From assembly GCF_900110135.1 (NCBI RefSeq), contig NZ_FOCO01000005.1, positions 90,357 to 154,356 on the forward strand: a stretch of 64,000 bases of DNA. The letters run 5' to 3'. This document shows positions 26,055 to 35,299 of this stretch, in pieces. The position numbers and the translations under genes were made by a program. Source of the stretch: Pseudorhodobacter antarcticus. Lineage in GTDB: Bacteria; Pseudomonadota; Alphaproteobacteria; Rhodobacterales; Rhodobacteraceae. The notes under the pieces are model-generated. The model saw only the letters and a list, made by a program, of their open reading frames with translations, was not told where the DNA came from and made no database searches. Each line of letters starts with the position of its first letter. Within the stretch, counting starts at the first letter, position 1.

Positions 26055-27029
26055 TTAGCCCCCGCCCAAGGTTTTCGCGATGCTGTGCAGTGATGGTCCA
26101 ATCAAGATGATCATCAACGGTGGCACTGTGAACAACATTGTGCCCAGCGTCAGCTTGGTCGGCAACTTATTTGCCTTTTCTTCGGCGCGCATGATGCGTT
26201 TGTCGCGCATTTCGGCAGAATAGACACGCAATGCTTCGGCAATCGACGTACCGAACGTGGCAGATTGCACCAAGGTGGTCACGAAGGATGCCACATCGGC
26301 CACGCCCACACGTTCGGCCATATCTTTTAGCACCATGACGCGTTCTTTGCCCGCTTTCACTTCGTTGGCGACGGTATCAAATTCATCGGCCAAAGCGGGA
26401 TAGCCCGCGCGGCTTTCCTTGGCCACGCGCATGATGGTTTGATCCAGCGATTGCCCCGCCTCCACGCAGACCAGCATCATGTCCAGCGCATCGGGAAAGC
26501 CGGAGATAATTTCCTCTTGGCGCTGTTGCACGCGGCTTTGGACCCAGTATTGCGGGATGTAATAGCCCAATGCGCCCGGCCCCAAGGTGAACATGATCAT
26601 TTTCTGGGTCGTCACCTCGCCCTGATTTTGCAGGTAGAGGGTGTAAAGGACGCCCAAGATCATAAACCCGACGCCAAGAATAAGCTGGGAAAAGTGAAAC
26701 AGCTGCACCGCGTTTTTCGCGCGGTAGCCTGCACGGTGCAGTTTTAGGCGCGAGGCCGACATTTCTTCGGCGTTTTGGGGTTCAAGGAAGGTGGAGAATT
26801 TTTGCAGCTTGTCGCCTGCCGCGTTGTTGGTCCCCATTCGCAGGCCTTGCTGTTTTGGGCCGGCCGTTGCGGTGCGTTGGCTTTTGATCCTGTCAAAAGG
26901 TTCAATTTTCTTTTTCATCATGGTGGGCATGGCAAGCGCGATCAGCACGATGCCAAGCCCGCCCACAACATACAAAGGACCCATGGGCCCGAGGGCGTCG
27001 ACAAGCATTTGGTAGAGAGAAGCGAACAT
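26055..27029 (-). CDS. tadC: Tad platform protein TadC
   Basis: 324 residues with the type II secretion F domain. The motif region SGFPDALDMMLVCVEAGQSLDQ (split at about 160-181) and QSATFGTSIAEALRVYS are characteristic. Membrane segments lie at about 14-34, 118-140, 150-165 and near the C-terminus (MLFTVPPLMIILIG). It forms the inner-membrane platform with TadB, working with the CpaF ATPase. Confidence 0.95.
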   Translation of the reverse strand: MFASLYQMLVDALGPMGPLYVVGGLGIVLIALAMPTMMKKKIEPFDRIKSQRTATAGPKQQGLRMGTNNAAGDKLQKFSTFLEPQNAEEMSASRLKLHRAGYRAKNAVQLFHFSQLILGVGFMILGVLYTLYLQNQGEVTTQKMIMFTLGPGALGYYIPQYWVQSRVQQRQEEIISGFPDALDMMLVCVEAGQSLDQTIMRVAKESRAGYPALADEFDTVANEVKAGKERVMVLKDMAERVGVADVASFVTTLVQSATFGTSIAEALRVYSAEMRDKRIMRAEEKANKLPTKLTLGTMLFTVPPLMIILIGPSLHSIAKTLGGG

Positions 27030-27042
27030 TTGATCTGGCCCT

Positions 27043-28011
27043 TTATACTTTGATATTGACCATGATTTTCATGAAAATCACATTGATCAGGAGCAACACG
27101 CCGACGATGAGCGCTGTGGGGATAAAAACGGGGGTGTCTTTGACTTCATCATAATAGTCGGGTTTGATGATTTGGATCACGACCATGGCGACAAGGGGAA
27201 AGGCGGACAGGAACATGCCGGACCATTTCGCCTCGGCGGTGATGGTGCGGACGCGGCGAAAGAGTTTGAAGCGGGCGCGGATAACCTGTGACAGCCCGTG
27301 CAGAATTTCCGCCAGGTTACCGCCTGAGGTTTGTTGGATGGTCACGGCGACCGCCAAAAAGCGCAAATCCTGGTTGTCCATGCGTTCGGCAAATTCCTTT
27401 AGCGCCTCCGAGATTTCGCGACCGTAAGCCGCTTCATCCGCGATGAGGCCAAATTCGGTGCCCAACGGGTCCGCCACTTCTTTTGCAACGATGTTGATTG
27501 CGCTGGAAAACGGGTGGCCCACACGCAGGCTGCGGACCATCAGTTCCACCGCGTCGGGCAGCTGTTCGTCCAGCAGGTCCATGCGCTTTTTGGCCTTGTT
27601 CGAAACCCAGACAAATACGCCGCCAACCCCCATCCCGACCGCGATCAATATGCGGACGGCGGGTGCGGCCTCAGTTCCATAGGTTAGGCCGATGAAGGAA
27701 AACACGGAAAGCCCCGCCATAATCATCAACAATTGTGGGGGTGAAAAGGCGATGTTGGCCTTTTGCGCCTTGGTGGCCAGCACGGAATACAAAGGGATGC
27801 CGCGCGCCTTGAGGTGCTGGCTCATTTCCTTGCGCAGTTGTTCCAACACCTTTTCGCGGCTGCCGGATTTTTCCAGCAGTGCCAAGCGGCGGCTGACGCG
27901 GTTGTTCAGGCTGATGGATTTGCCAAAAACGGTGAGGTAAAGCCCTTCGACGATGACCAGAACCGCCACAAAGATCATGACATAGATTAGGGGCGCTGCG
28001 CTGAGTTCCAT
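27043..28011 (-). CDS. tadB: Tad platform protein TadB
   Basis: 322 residues of the T2SF family. Diagnostic parts are QLPDAVELMVRSLRVGHPF and QQTSGGNLAEILHGLSQVIRAR. Membrane segments lie near the N-terminus, in the middle and at the C-terminus. It forms a heteromeric platform with TadC. AAGGACATCCC precedes the ATG. It sits in the order cpaF-tadB-tadC, as in other tad loci. Confidence 0.95.
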   Translation of the reverse strand: MELSAAPLIYVMIFVAVLVIVEGLYLTVFGKSISLNNRVSRRLALLEKSGSREKVLEQLRKEMSQHLKARGIPLYSVLATKAQKANIAFSPPQLLMIMAGLSVFSFIGLTYGTEAAPAVRILIAVGMGVGGVFVWVSNKAKKRMDLLDEQLPDAVELMVRSLRVGHPFSSAINIVAKEVADPLGTEFGLIADEAAYGREISEALKEFAERMDNQDLRFLAVAVTIQQTSGGNLAEILHGLSQVIRARFKLFRRVRTITAEAKWSGMFLSAFPLVAMVVIQIIKPDYYDEVKDTPVFIPTALIVGVLLLINVIFMKIMVNIKV

Positions 28012-28020
28012 GGGATGTCC

Positions 28021-29481
28021 TTAGGCGATGGGTTCGTAGATGGAGGCGGGCAAATCATACCCCCACTGGCGGAAGCGTTCGGAGTAATGCGAGCGCACGC
28101 CGGTGGCGTTAAAGCGGCCAATGATCTTGCCATCGGGGGCAAGGCCGAGGCGTTCGTAGCGGAACAGTTCTTGCATCGAGATCACTTCGCCTTCCATGCC
28201 CGTGATTTCGGTGATGGAGGTCATGCGGCGCGAGCCGTCCTGCAAGCGGCTGGCCTGCACGACCAAGTTAACGGCCGAGGAGATTTGCGAACGTACGGCC
28301 TTGAGCGGCATTTCAATCCCGGCCATGGCGATCATGTTTTCCAAACGCGACACCGCATCGCGCGCGGAGTTGGCGTGGATGGTGGTCATCGACCCATCGT
28401 GGCCCGTGTTCATGGCCTGCAACATGTCGATAACTTCTTCGCCACGGGTTTCGCCCACGATGATCCGATCGGGGCGCATCCGCAGGGCGTTGCGCAAACA
28501 GTCGCGCTGGGTCACAGCGCCTTTGCCCTCTACGTTCGGGGGGCGGCTTTCCATGCGGCCCACGTGGATTTGTTGCAGCTGAAGTTCGGCGGTATCTTCG
28601 ATCGTCAGCACGCGTTCAGTGTTGTCGATGAACGATGACAGCGCGTTAAGCGTGGTGGTTTTGCCCGAACCCGTACCGCCCGACACGATGATATTGAGGC
28701 GGGTGGATACGGCGGCTTGCAGATAGGCGGCCATTTCTTCGGTAAAAGCACCGAAATTGACCAGATCAGGGATGCCCAGCTTATCCTTTTTGAACTTACG
28801 AATGGACACCAAGCTGCCATCAACCGCCACGGGCGGCACCATGCAGTTGAAGCGAGAGCCGTCGGCAAGCCGCGCATCGCAATAGGGGTTGGATTCGTCG
28901 ACGCGCCGGCCCACGGCAGACACGATTTTGTCGATGATGCGCAGCAGGTGGCGTTCATCCTTGAAGGTGATGTCGGTCAGCGTCAGCTTGCCGTTGCGTT
29001 CAATAAAGATACGCTTGGGGCCGTTCACCAAAATATCGTTGACTGTTTCATCCTTTAGCAAGGTTTCTAGCGGGCCAAGGCCCATCACCTCGTCATAAAG
29101 TTCTTGGTTCAGGGTGATGCGGTCGTCCTTGTTCAAGGCGACAGACATCTCATCCAGCGTTTCCGAAACGATAGAAGCGATTTCGGCGCGCAGGTTTGCC
29201 TCGGATGCGTTTTCGAGTGCGGCAAGGTTCAGGTTTTCCAGCAGCTTTTTGTGCAGCTCTGCCTTCAGCTCCATCAAGCGGTCTTTGCGCTTTTGTTCCT
29301 TGTCGCTGATCAAGGTTTCGGCAGGGGTGCGCGCGGCGGCCTGCGGGGTGGTGCGCATTTGGGCCAAGGGCCGCTTTTCAGGGGCCTCGGCACGCTGCAA
29401 AGCGGGTTGCTGGGTCGTTACCGCGGCGCTGGGGGCGCGGACGGGGGTGGCATCGTTGGCTTTTTTGTAACGCGAAAACAT
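28021..29481 (-). CDS. cpaF: Tad pilus ATPase CpaF/TadA
   Basis: 486 residues. Walker [16 protein letters not shown] lies at 267-281, and the Asp-box and Walker B regions are [10 protein letters not shown] and [11 protein letters not shown]. The N-terminal about 100 residues are a variable linker with helical regions. It is a hexameric cytoplasmic ATPase of the VirB11-like family that drives both Flp assembly and retraction. AAGGGGCAAAACCGCC precedes the ATG. Confidence 0.97.
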   Translation of the reverse strand: MFSRYKKANDATPVRAPSAAVTTQQPALQRAEAPEKRPLAQMRTTPQAAARTPAETLISDKEQKRKDRLMELKAELHKKLLENLNLAALENASEANLRAEIASIVSETLDEMSVALNKDDRITLNQELYDEVMGLGPLETLLKDETVNDILVNGPKRIFIERNGKLTLTDITFKDERHLLRIIDKIVSAVGRRVDESNPYCDARLADGSRFNCMVPPVAVDGSLVSIRKFKKDKLGIPDLVNFGAFTEEMAAYLQAAVSTRLNIIVSGGTGSGKTTTLNALSSFIDNTERVLTIEDTAELQLQQIHVGRMESRPPNVEGKGAVTQRDCLRNALRMRPDRIIVGETRGEEVIDMLQAMNTGHDGSMTTIHANSARDAVSRLENMIAMAGIEMPLKAVRSQISSAVNLVVQASRLQDGSRRMTSITEITGMEGEVISMQELFRYERLGLAPDGKIIGRFNATGVRSHYSERFRQWGYDLPASIYEPIA

Positions 29482-29510
29482 GGCGGTTTTGCCCCTTAAA
29501 GTCGTATGCC

Positions 29511-30818
29511 TTAGCCCTTTGCGGCTTCGGTAGATTTGTTCAGGTCATAAAGTGACTTGGCAAGTTTCTGGATTTCCTTGCGCATCGGGTTTTTGGCCGC
29601 CGATTCTGACAAAGGCAGACCGTGGTCATTGGCCTGGGTCACTTGGGGACCGCCATCGGGCAGTTGAATTTCGATGGTGATATCCAAGCTTTCGGCCATC
29701 CGTTTGACCCGGCTTTTGGCCGAGAGATCAGTGAATTTTGGCGCGCGGTTCAGCACATAGCGCATTTTTTCCAGTGGCAGCGCCTCGGCCTTTAGGGCGC
29801 GCACAAGGCGCAGCACGTTTTGGGCCGACCGCAGATCAAGTTCCATCAGCGCGAAATAGACATGGGCGCGGTTCAGCACCGTTTCCGTCCAGCTGACGAT
29901 GGTGGATGGCATGTCGATCACCACAAAGTCGAAATTGGCCTGCGCCATGTCGATTAAGCGGTCGATATCTTCGCCCTGCACGATATCCAATGGCAGCATA
30001 TCGGGTGGCGCGGTGAACACATGCAGTTTGTCGTTAAAGGTCAGCATGGATTTGACGAAGGATTCGCTGTCGGCACTGGCGGTGTCTTGCAAGATTTCAA
30101 ACACCACATCGCGGCGCGGCAGATCGAGGTTGGTGGAAATGGCCCCGAATTGGAAATCGAGATCAATCAGACAGACGCGCGGGGCGTCGGTTTTGCTGAT
30201 GGTGGCCAGTTCCCATGCCAGATTGCAGGCGAATGTGGACGCGCCAACGCCGCCCGACATGCCATGCACGGGCAGCACAACCGCCTCGCGGTCGCCTTTG
30301 GCCTTGAAGCTGGGGGCGCGGACGGGTGGTTGGTCGGTTTGGTCCGTTTTTGTGGGGTGCGGCGGGGCTGCGGCAGGGCCTGCGGCCACGGTTTCTTTGG
30401 CGGGGGCAGGGACCGCGCGCATCCGCGCAATCGCTTCGTGCAGCGCACCATCGGGCAGGGGGTAGGGCACAAAATCGTTCGCGCCAAGGCGCAACAATTG
30501 GTGCAGCGCCACGGGGCTTACCTCATGCGCGATCAGCACCACTTTGATATTCTTGGATTTTGCCAATTTGATCAGATCGGTGATCTGGGCCATATCCTGG
30601 GTGTCCTGACCATCCACAGCGATGGCGACAAATTCCAGCGTGGCCGATTCGGGTTGGTCCAGAAACAAGGGCGCATCGGCAAAGGACAAATCCCCCCAGT
30701 TTTCGCCCAACTCATGTTCCATATCATCGATCAGCAGATCGAAATTCTGCACATCACGCGAAATGGTGCACGCCACGATAGGCGCGGGATTGGGTTGGAG
30801 GTTAACAACGCTTGCCAT
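29511..30818 (-). CDS. cpaE: CpaE/TadZ-like localisation ATPase
   Basis: 435 residues. An N-terminal receiver-like region (about 20-135) is followed by a linker rich in Ala and Pro. A MinD/ParA-type P-loop domain starts near residue 180 with a deviant Walker A, MSGGVGASTFACNLAWELA. Walker A' has Gly-Ala-Ser rather than the canonical GKT, as in TadZ proteins. These place the pilus machine at the pole. The ATG at 30818 is taken because the protein's conserved start (MASVVNLQPN) fits there; an in-frame start upstream at 30875 lacks support. It is the first gene of the cpaE-F-B-C-D-A unit after the terminator at 31071-31107. Confidence 0.92.
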   Translation of the reverse strand: MASVVNLQPNPAPIVACTISRDVQNFDLLIDDMEHELGENWGDLSFADAPLFLDQPESATLEFVAIAVDGQDTQDMAQITDLIKLAKSKNIKVVLIAHEVSPVALHQLLRLGANDFVPYPLPDGALHEAIARMRAVPAPAKETVAAGPAAAPPHPTKTDQTDQPPVRAPSFKAKGDREAVVLPVHGMSGGVGASTFACNLAWELATISKTDAPRVCLIDLDFQFGAISTNLDLPRRDVVFEILQDTASADSESFVKSMLTFNDKLHVFTAPPDMLPLDIVQGEDIDRLIDMAQANFDFVVIDMPSTIVSWTETVLNRAHVYFALMELDLRSAQNVLRLVRALKAEALPLEKMRYVLNRAPKFTDLSAKSRVKRMAESLDITIEIQLPDGGPQVTQANDHGLPLSESAAKNPMRKEIQKLAKSLYDLNKSTEAAKG

Positions 30819-31070
30819 CTTTACTTTGCCCTTCAAAAGCGGGGGAGTTGCGCGCCGCCCTTGCCATTTTGGCAAGACATTCGATGCGAAACCGACCCCC
30901 CCTGCACGACAGATCGCCGCGCAACTGGTCCTATTGAAGCGAAGATGGTGGACAATGGTGGCGAGATTGGGGCTAAAAAACTGTTATTCTTTGGTTTTTT
31001 CGTCCGTTGTCGCCAAAATGGAACCTAATTTGCAGGGGTTTTGCCTGGTATTGGTGCAAAGCCTGCGCAT

Positions 31071-31107
31071 AAAAGAAAAAGGGCCGAAACAATCGGCCCC
31101 TTTTTTT
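31071..31107 (-). terminator. Bidirectional terminator between ompA-like gene and cpaE
   Basis: The stem GGGGCCGA/TCGGCCC has T-runs on both strands (A-rich 31071-31080 and TTTTTTT 31101-31107). It lies behind the OmpA-like gene and before cpaE, so it separates two tad transcription units. Confidence 0.8.
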
Positions 31108-31122
31108 GCGATGCGGGTCGGA

Positions 31123-31761
31123 TCAGCCGCCAGCGGCGACTTGCGTTGTGACGTTTGTCGTGCGCGGATGCTTACGTTCGGCCAGCACCAAGTATTCGCG
31201 GTGGATGACTTGGGCGTATTTGCCGTTCAGCACCGAAGGGTGGTTTTTCACAAAGCCAGACACCTCGGTCATGGTGCGGCGGTTTTGCTGTTCGGGCTGG
31301 TCGGTTTGCACCACGGGGCGGGTTTCACCGTAAGATGTCATCGCCTCTAGCCTGCTGCGGCTGATGCCTTGGCTGGCGAAATAAGCGACCACGGCCTTGG
31401 CGCGGCGCAGACCAAGCGCTTGGTTGCTGGCGTTGGAGCCGACCAAATCGGTGTGGCCATAGACGCGGAACCGCACCTCGGGGAAGGTTTTGATCCAATC
31501 GGCCTGCTGGCGCAATATCGCAACCGCATTGCTGTCGAGTTGCGAGGAGTTGAACGCGAAGGTGATGGTCGATGGCACCTCGGATGAAAAGCGGTTGCCA
31601 AGGGCGATGGTGTAGTCTTTCTGACCCGACTGGATCAGCGTGTTGTTCATCGTGGCGTTGCCAAAGCCGTTGGCATCTGCACCAAGCTCGCGGTCAAAGT
31701 CGCTGCCGCAGGCCGCGAGGGCCAACAAGGAAACACCAAGTATTAAGGGGGATATGCGCAT
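31123..31761 (-). CDS. OmpA-like lipoprotein of the tad locus
   Basis: 212 residues. The lipobox LAAC (Cys18) follows a short signal peptide. The OmpA C-terminal peptidoglycan-binding domain runs from about residue 65, with FRVYGHTDLVGSNASNQALGLRRA. Such proteins in tad loci (often next to the secretin) tie the outer-membrane channel to the cell wall. It starts 3 bases after the rcpA stop, so it is co-transcribed with rcpA. Confidence 0.88.
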   Translation of the reverse strand: MRISPLILGVSLLALAACGSDFDRELGADANGFGNATMNNTLIQSGQKDYTIALGNRFSSEVPSTITFAFNSSQLDSNAVAILRQQADWIKTFPEVRFRVYGHTDLVGSNASNQALGLRRAKAVVAYFASQGISRSRLEAMTSYGETRPVVQTDQPEQQNRRTMTEVSGFVKNHPSVLNGKYAQVIHREYLVLAERKHPRTTNVTTQVAAGG

Positions 31762-31764
31762 CGC

Positions 31765-33177
31765 TTACTCCATCACATAGCCGTAAGAGCCACTGAAATC
31801 TTGCCGGGCCACTTCACCAGCAGCGCCTTTTTGGGCCTTGCCACCTGTGACATTGCCAAACAGGAAAAACTCACGCTCGGTTGGAACTTTGACGCGGTCG
31901 GTGGGCAGGGCAAGCGCCTCGCCTCGGGTTGGGGTGACCAGATGCGGGGTGACAATGATCACCAGTTCGGATTGCGAACGCTGGTATTCAGAGCTGCGGA
32001 ACAACGCCCCCAGCACCGGAATGTCGCCCAGCCACGGCACCTGACCGTTCAGGTTGCGAAAGTCATCTTGCAGCAGGCCAGCGATGGCAAAACTTTCACC
32101 ATCGCGCATTTCCACGGTGGTCGATGTTTCGCGCCGTTTGAAGGCGTTCACGGTGATGCCGTTGGTTTGCAGGGTGACCGAGTTGTCGATGGACGACACT
32201 GCGGCGTTGATGGTCAGGTTGATCATGTCACCATCGACCACAACGGGGGTAAAGTTCATTTCCACGCCGAAGGGTTTGTATTCAATGCCAATTTGGCCGT
32301 CGCCAGTCGCCACGGGAATGGGGTATTCGCCGCCTGCCAGAAACTTTGCCTCTTGGCCCGACAGCGCGGTCAGGTTCGGTTCCGCCAGCGTGCGGATCAT
32401 GCCTTTGCTTTCCAGCGCTTCCAGCAGCACGGCAAATTGCAGGCTGCCTGCGCCGATGCCCAGCGCAATTGCGCCTTCGGTGCCGTCTTTCACTTCGACC
32501 GGGTTGCCGATGCCATTGTCGGCATCCAGCCATGTGCCACCTTCACCCGCGATGCTGCGGCGGCCAGAACTGCCCAACGTGCCATTGATGGCCAGCGACG
32601 CAGACAGACTTTTGGAGACAGATCGCTGCATCTCGGCAAAGCGGACTTTCAGCATGACCTGCTGGGTTCCGCCCACGCTCATCAAATTTGAGACGCGTTC
32701 GGGGGCATAGCGGTTGGCAAGATCCAGCGCGCTGTCGAGTTTGGTCAGGCTGGACACGGTGCCCGACATGACGATGCCATCATTGGCGGTGCGCACCTCG
32801 ATCTGTTCGCCAGGTAGGATTTGGCGCAGACGTTCTTTGAATTCGGCGATGTCGGGGGTGACATGCACCTCGACGTTGGAAATTAGGCGACCATCGGCCC
32901 CAAGCAAGGTCATCGTAGTGCGACCGGGCGCCTTGCCCAGCACATAGATGGATTTGTCGGACAGGGTGGAGATGTCGGCGATGCCCGGGTTGGCGATGGA
33001 CAGTTCCGCAAAGGCGATGTCGCTTTCGACCACGACCGCGCGGTTCATGGGCACTTGCAAAGCGCTAGAGGGTGCGCCGCTCATCACGCGCAACGTCTGG
33101 GCCTGTGCCCCGAATTGGGCCGGCTGGAGCAGGGCAAGGCCAAGTGCCGTCGCCCCCAAAAGGGTCCGCATTCTCAT
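31765..33177 (-). CDS. cpaC: Tad secretin RcpA/CpaC
   Basis: 470 residues. The signal peptide (MRMRTLLGATALGLALLQPAQ) ends near AQA. N-terminal BON/N-domain repeats follow, for example VRTANDGIVMSGTVSS. The C-terminal secretin core contains LAEPNLTALSGQEAKFLAGGE and IVTPHLVTPTRGE. It forms the outer-membrane channel for the pilus. The ATG at 33177 follows GAAAGGCAGTGAT. A frame extending upstream to 33261 has no signal peptide and is not used. A terminator lies between it and cpaB. Confidence 0.95.
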   Translation of the reverse strand: MRMRTLLGATALGLALLQPAQFGAQAQTLRVMSGAPSSALQVPMNRAVVVESDIAFAELSIANPGIADISTLSDKSIYVLGKAPGRTTMTLLGADGRLISNVEVHVTPDIAEFKERLRQILPGEQIEVRTANDGIVMSGTVSSLTKLDSALDLANRYAPERVSNLMSVGGTQQVMLKVRFAEMQRSVSKSLSASLAINGTLGSSGRRSIAGEGGTWLDADNGIGNPVEVKDGTEGAIALGIGAGSLQFAVLLEALESKGMIRTLAEPNLTALSGQEAKFLAGGEYPIPVATGDGQIGIEYKPFGVEMNFTPVVVDGDMINLTINAAVSSIDNSVTLQTNGITVNAFKRRETSTTVEMRDGESFAIAGLLQDDFRNLNGQVPWLGDIPVLGALFRSSEYQRSQSELVIIVTPHLVTPTRGEALALPTDRVKVPTEREFFLFGNVTGGKAQKGAAGEVARQDFSGSYGYVME

Positions 33178-33340
33178 ATCACTGCCTTTCGATCGCGCCT
33201 CGGATACAGGTCTTTTGCCCGTAATTTTACATACTTTGCCGGGTTTCCGCTTTTTTTGCAAGAATCAAAACCTTAGAGCGGGTTCTTCATGTGGATAAGT
33301 TGCAACAGAGGGAATATCTGCCGCAACCTGTCGTGGTTTG

Positions 33341-33370
33341 AAAAAAAACGGCCACTAGATGAAGTGGCCG
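33341..33370 (-). terminator. Terminator between cpaB and the secretin gene
   Basis: On the minus strand CGGCCACT pairs with AGTGGCCG (8 bp, 6-base loop), followed by TTTTTTTT. It follows cpaB by 12 bases. It should end most cpaB transcripts before the rcpA-ompA pair. Confidence 0.85.
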
Positions 33371-33382
33371 CCTGTGCTGATT

Positions 33383-34231
33383 TCAGTTGGTGCAGGGGAT
33401 TGGAATGTCCACAACATCGGCGCCGCGACGGGTTTTAATGCTGCATTGGCGCACTTCCTCGACTGCGACAGGGGCCGCAGCTTGGATGCCCAGCAGGGTG
33501 GCGCTGTCCACTTCGACGCTTTCCACAATCGTGTCATCATTGGTGCCGACCAGACTGAGGGCAAGTTTGCCAGTGGCGGTGGCCTGGGCCAAACGGGCGA
33601 CTTGTTGGGGTGTCGCCTCTACTGTTACGGTGCGGGCGATGGTGCCTGAGACGTTGGCGCGATCACCGTCGGCCGCTTGGTCAACCGCCACAACCTTGAT
33701 CGTGGTTTCAATCAATTGGGTGAATTCATTGTTCATGCCGCTGGTCGATCCGGTCCAATACACATCGACATTGTCCCCCGGTTTGACGAAACCAGACACG
33801 CCAGACGCCACATCCACTTTGATCGCAAAGGCGCGTTTGCCTTTGGTCAAACGGGCGGTCAGGCTGATATCGGCCCCCGGTTCGGTGACTTTGACGCCCA
33901 AAAGCGGTTCATTCTGTTCCAGCTGGCGCAGCACATAGCGGGGTTCCAGATAGTCACCCGGAAACAGGATGGCCGCATCCACAAACGTGCCTGGCGGCAG
34001 AGAATTGAGGGGGAAGGTCGCCAGCGCCACATCGTCTTTGGTGATCGGCGCGCCATATGCCATCGCTTTTTTGACGACAAACACATCCACCAATTCACCC
34101 AGTTTCAACCGGGCCGCCTTTTCGCGGGCCACTTCAACCTGCGCATGGCTGACATAGCCTTGCACCATCCAAACCGCGGCCCCGGCAAGTGCCAGGCCGA
34201 CGATCAGAACCAGTCCAAATACCATTCGCAT
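33383..34231 (-). CDS. cpaB: Pilus assembly protein CpaB/RcpC
   Basis: 282 residues. An N-terminal membrane anchor (about 4-24) is followed by an SAF domain (VVKKAMAYGAPITKDDVALA) and the RcpC/CpaB C-terminal region. It modulates the secretin in the periplasm. The ATG at 34231 is used because TAAGGTG lies 6 bases upstream. A GTG 9 bases further up is possible. The C-terminus carries two cysteines (RQCSIKT and IPCTN) that could form a disulphide. Confidence 0.9.
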   Translation of the reverse strand: MRMVFGLVLIVGLALAGAAVWMVQGYVSHAQVEVAREKAARLKLGELVDVFVVKKAMAYGAPITKDDVALATFPLNSLPPGTFVDAAILFPGDYLEPRYVLRQLEQNEPLLGVKVTEPGADISLTARLTKGKRAFAIKVDVASGVSGFVKPGDNVDVYWTGSTSGMNNEFTQLIETTIKVVAVDQAADGDRANVSGTIARTVTVEATPQQVARLAQATATGKLALSLVGTNDDTIVESVEVDSATLLGIQAAAPVAVEEVRQCSIKTRRGADVVDIPIPCTN

Positions 34232-34269
34232 TTCAATCACCTTACAAAGTTAGAGTTTCACGTTCGCTA

Positions 34270-34455
34270 TTAACGATTGTAGCCAATTGGCTGCACCGCG
34301 ATATCGGCGGCGATCACTGTGGCGGCACTGTCTGACGAAAACGCAATGGGGACCAGAATAAGAAATCCAATGCCAATAACCGCAGCGGTCAACACGACCC
34401 AATCAATTGTTACAGCACCGTCTTCGGATTTTAGGAATTCAAGACAGTGTCCCAT
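34270..34455 (-). CDS. Flp-like minor pilin
   Basis: 61 residues. The Flp-type cleavage site and hydrophobic segment are EDGAVTIDWVVLTAAVIGIG, with a cut expected after Gly13. It shares the DWVVLTAA core with the two larger pilins but differs elsewhere and has a longer hydrophobic stretch. It lies 38 bases upstream of cpaB in the same direction. The start (MGHCLEFLKSE) has no strong ribosome-binding site visible. A regulatory or minor pilin role is inferred. Confidence 0.75.
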   Translation of the reverse strand: MGHCLEFLKSEDGAVTIDWVVLTAAVIGIGFLILVPIAFSSDSAATVIAADIAVQPIGYNR

Positions 34456-34628
34456 TATGGATCCTTGTTGCGTTTTGTTTGTATTACAGGGCGCATCCTA
34501 AAGGATGGGCGGTGGCTTATTGTTGCGCAGCTTTATGTCCGAATTACGGTGTTTTTGGTGCGATATGGGGGCAATGCGCGGGGCGCTGGGAATACAGCGA
34601 TGGAGGCTGCAGATGTTTTAGGGGGCTA

Positions 34629-34665
34629 TGAAAAAAGGCCGCATGCGGGGTGCATGCGGCCTTTT
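34629..34665. terminator. Bidirectional terminator after flp copy 1
   Basis: AAAAAAGGCCGCATGC pairs with GCATGCGGCCTTTTT across a short loop, with T-runs on both strands. It lies just after the stop of the 34686-34886 pilin gene. Confidence 0.88.
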
Positions 34666-34685
34666 TACAAAACAGCGTTCCGCGG

Positions 34686-34886
34686 TTACGGACGGCCAAC
34701 ATAGGTGAAGTCGGATGTCTGCAGGTCGGTCACAACCCGGTCACCCAGATCTTCCATGCCGCCGCCGACGAGGTTCATGATTACCACGCCCAAGCCCACG
34801 ATTGCTGCGGTCAAAACGACCCAATCAACAGTCACAGCGCCGGATTCGTCGTTGCAGAAGTTTGCGAATGTGTTCTTAACGTTCAT
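34686..34886 (-). CDS. flp: Flp pilin, copy 1
   Basis: 66 residues. MNVKNTFANFCNDESG is the leader and AVTVDWVVLTAAIVGLG the start of the mature pilin. The residue at +5 is Asp, where most Flp pilins have Glu. It differs from copy 2 at only three residues (NV/TM near the start and T/S at 53). The ATG at 34886 has TTGAAAGGGAAT upstream. It has its own terminator and a conserved upstream block (34915-34984), so it is probably a separate, strongly expressed unit. It should be the major pilus subunit or its duplicate. Confidence 0.93.
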   Translation of the reverse strand: MNVKNTFANFCNDESGAVTVDWVVLTAAIVGLGVVIMNLVGGGMEDLGDRVVTDLQTSDFTYVGRP

Positions 34887-34914
34887 GATATAATTCCCTT
34901 TCAAGGAAGATTTG

Positions 34915-34984
34915 CGTTCAGGTTCATAACCGCGCTGGATCATCTCGGTCTGGCCTCTGTTCCGTTCCGATACCCGACGTGGTA
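34915..34984 (-). promoter_or_regulatory. Duplicated flp upstream block, copy 1
   Basis: This 70-base segment matches 35531-35600 at 65 positions. It lies 29 bases upstream of the copy 1 pilin start. Conservation beyond the coding region suggests the promoter and leader were copied with the gene. The region 34944-35299 between the two pilin genes has no other gene; it holds only this block, short repeats of CTGCATATGCGCCC (near 35170 and 35206) and the copy 2 terminator. Confidence 0.6.
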
Positions 34985-35231
34985 GGGCCTGTTATACATC
35001 GGTAAAAGTGGCGCGATTGGGGCAGGGATATGTTGAATTCGCGATATATCGGGTGGGCTGGAAACAGTGTGGAAGCGGTTTGGAAACAGTCGTTAAGGGT
35101 TTAACGGGCGGTGGTTTGTTGGTTTTGGGGGGGCAGGCGGTTGGCTGGCCGGTTGGTTTGGCACTGGGGCTGCATATGCGCCCGAACTGTAGATGTGGCC
35201 AGACTGCATATGCGCCCAGACTGCACAGGCG

Positions 35232-35261
35232 AAAGGCCGCACCTTTGCGGGTGCGGCCTTT
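35232..35261. terminator. Terminator after flp copy 2
   Basis: AAAGGCCGCACC (35232-35243) pairs perfectly with GGTGCGGCCTTT (35250-35261) across a 6-base loop. It lies 38 bases after the copy 2 pilin stop on the minus strand. T-runs are short. Confidence 0.75.
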
Positions 35262-35299
35262 GATTTTGTCACAACAGCTATGTTGTGCGTTTGCCGTGA

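Noticed and set aside
22704..30465. Several 80-190-codon plus-strand frames within the tad locus
   Set aside because: All are antisense to well-supported minus-strand pilus genes and have no motif of their own.
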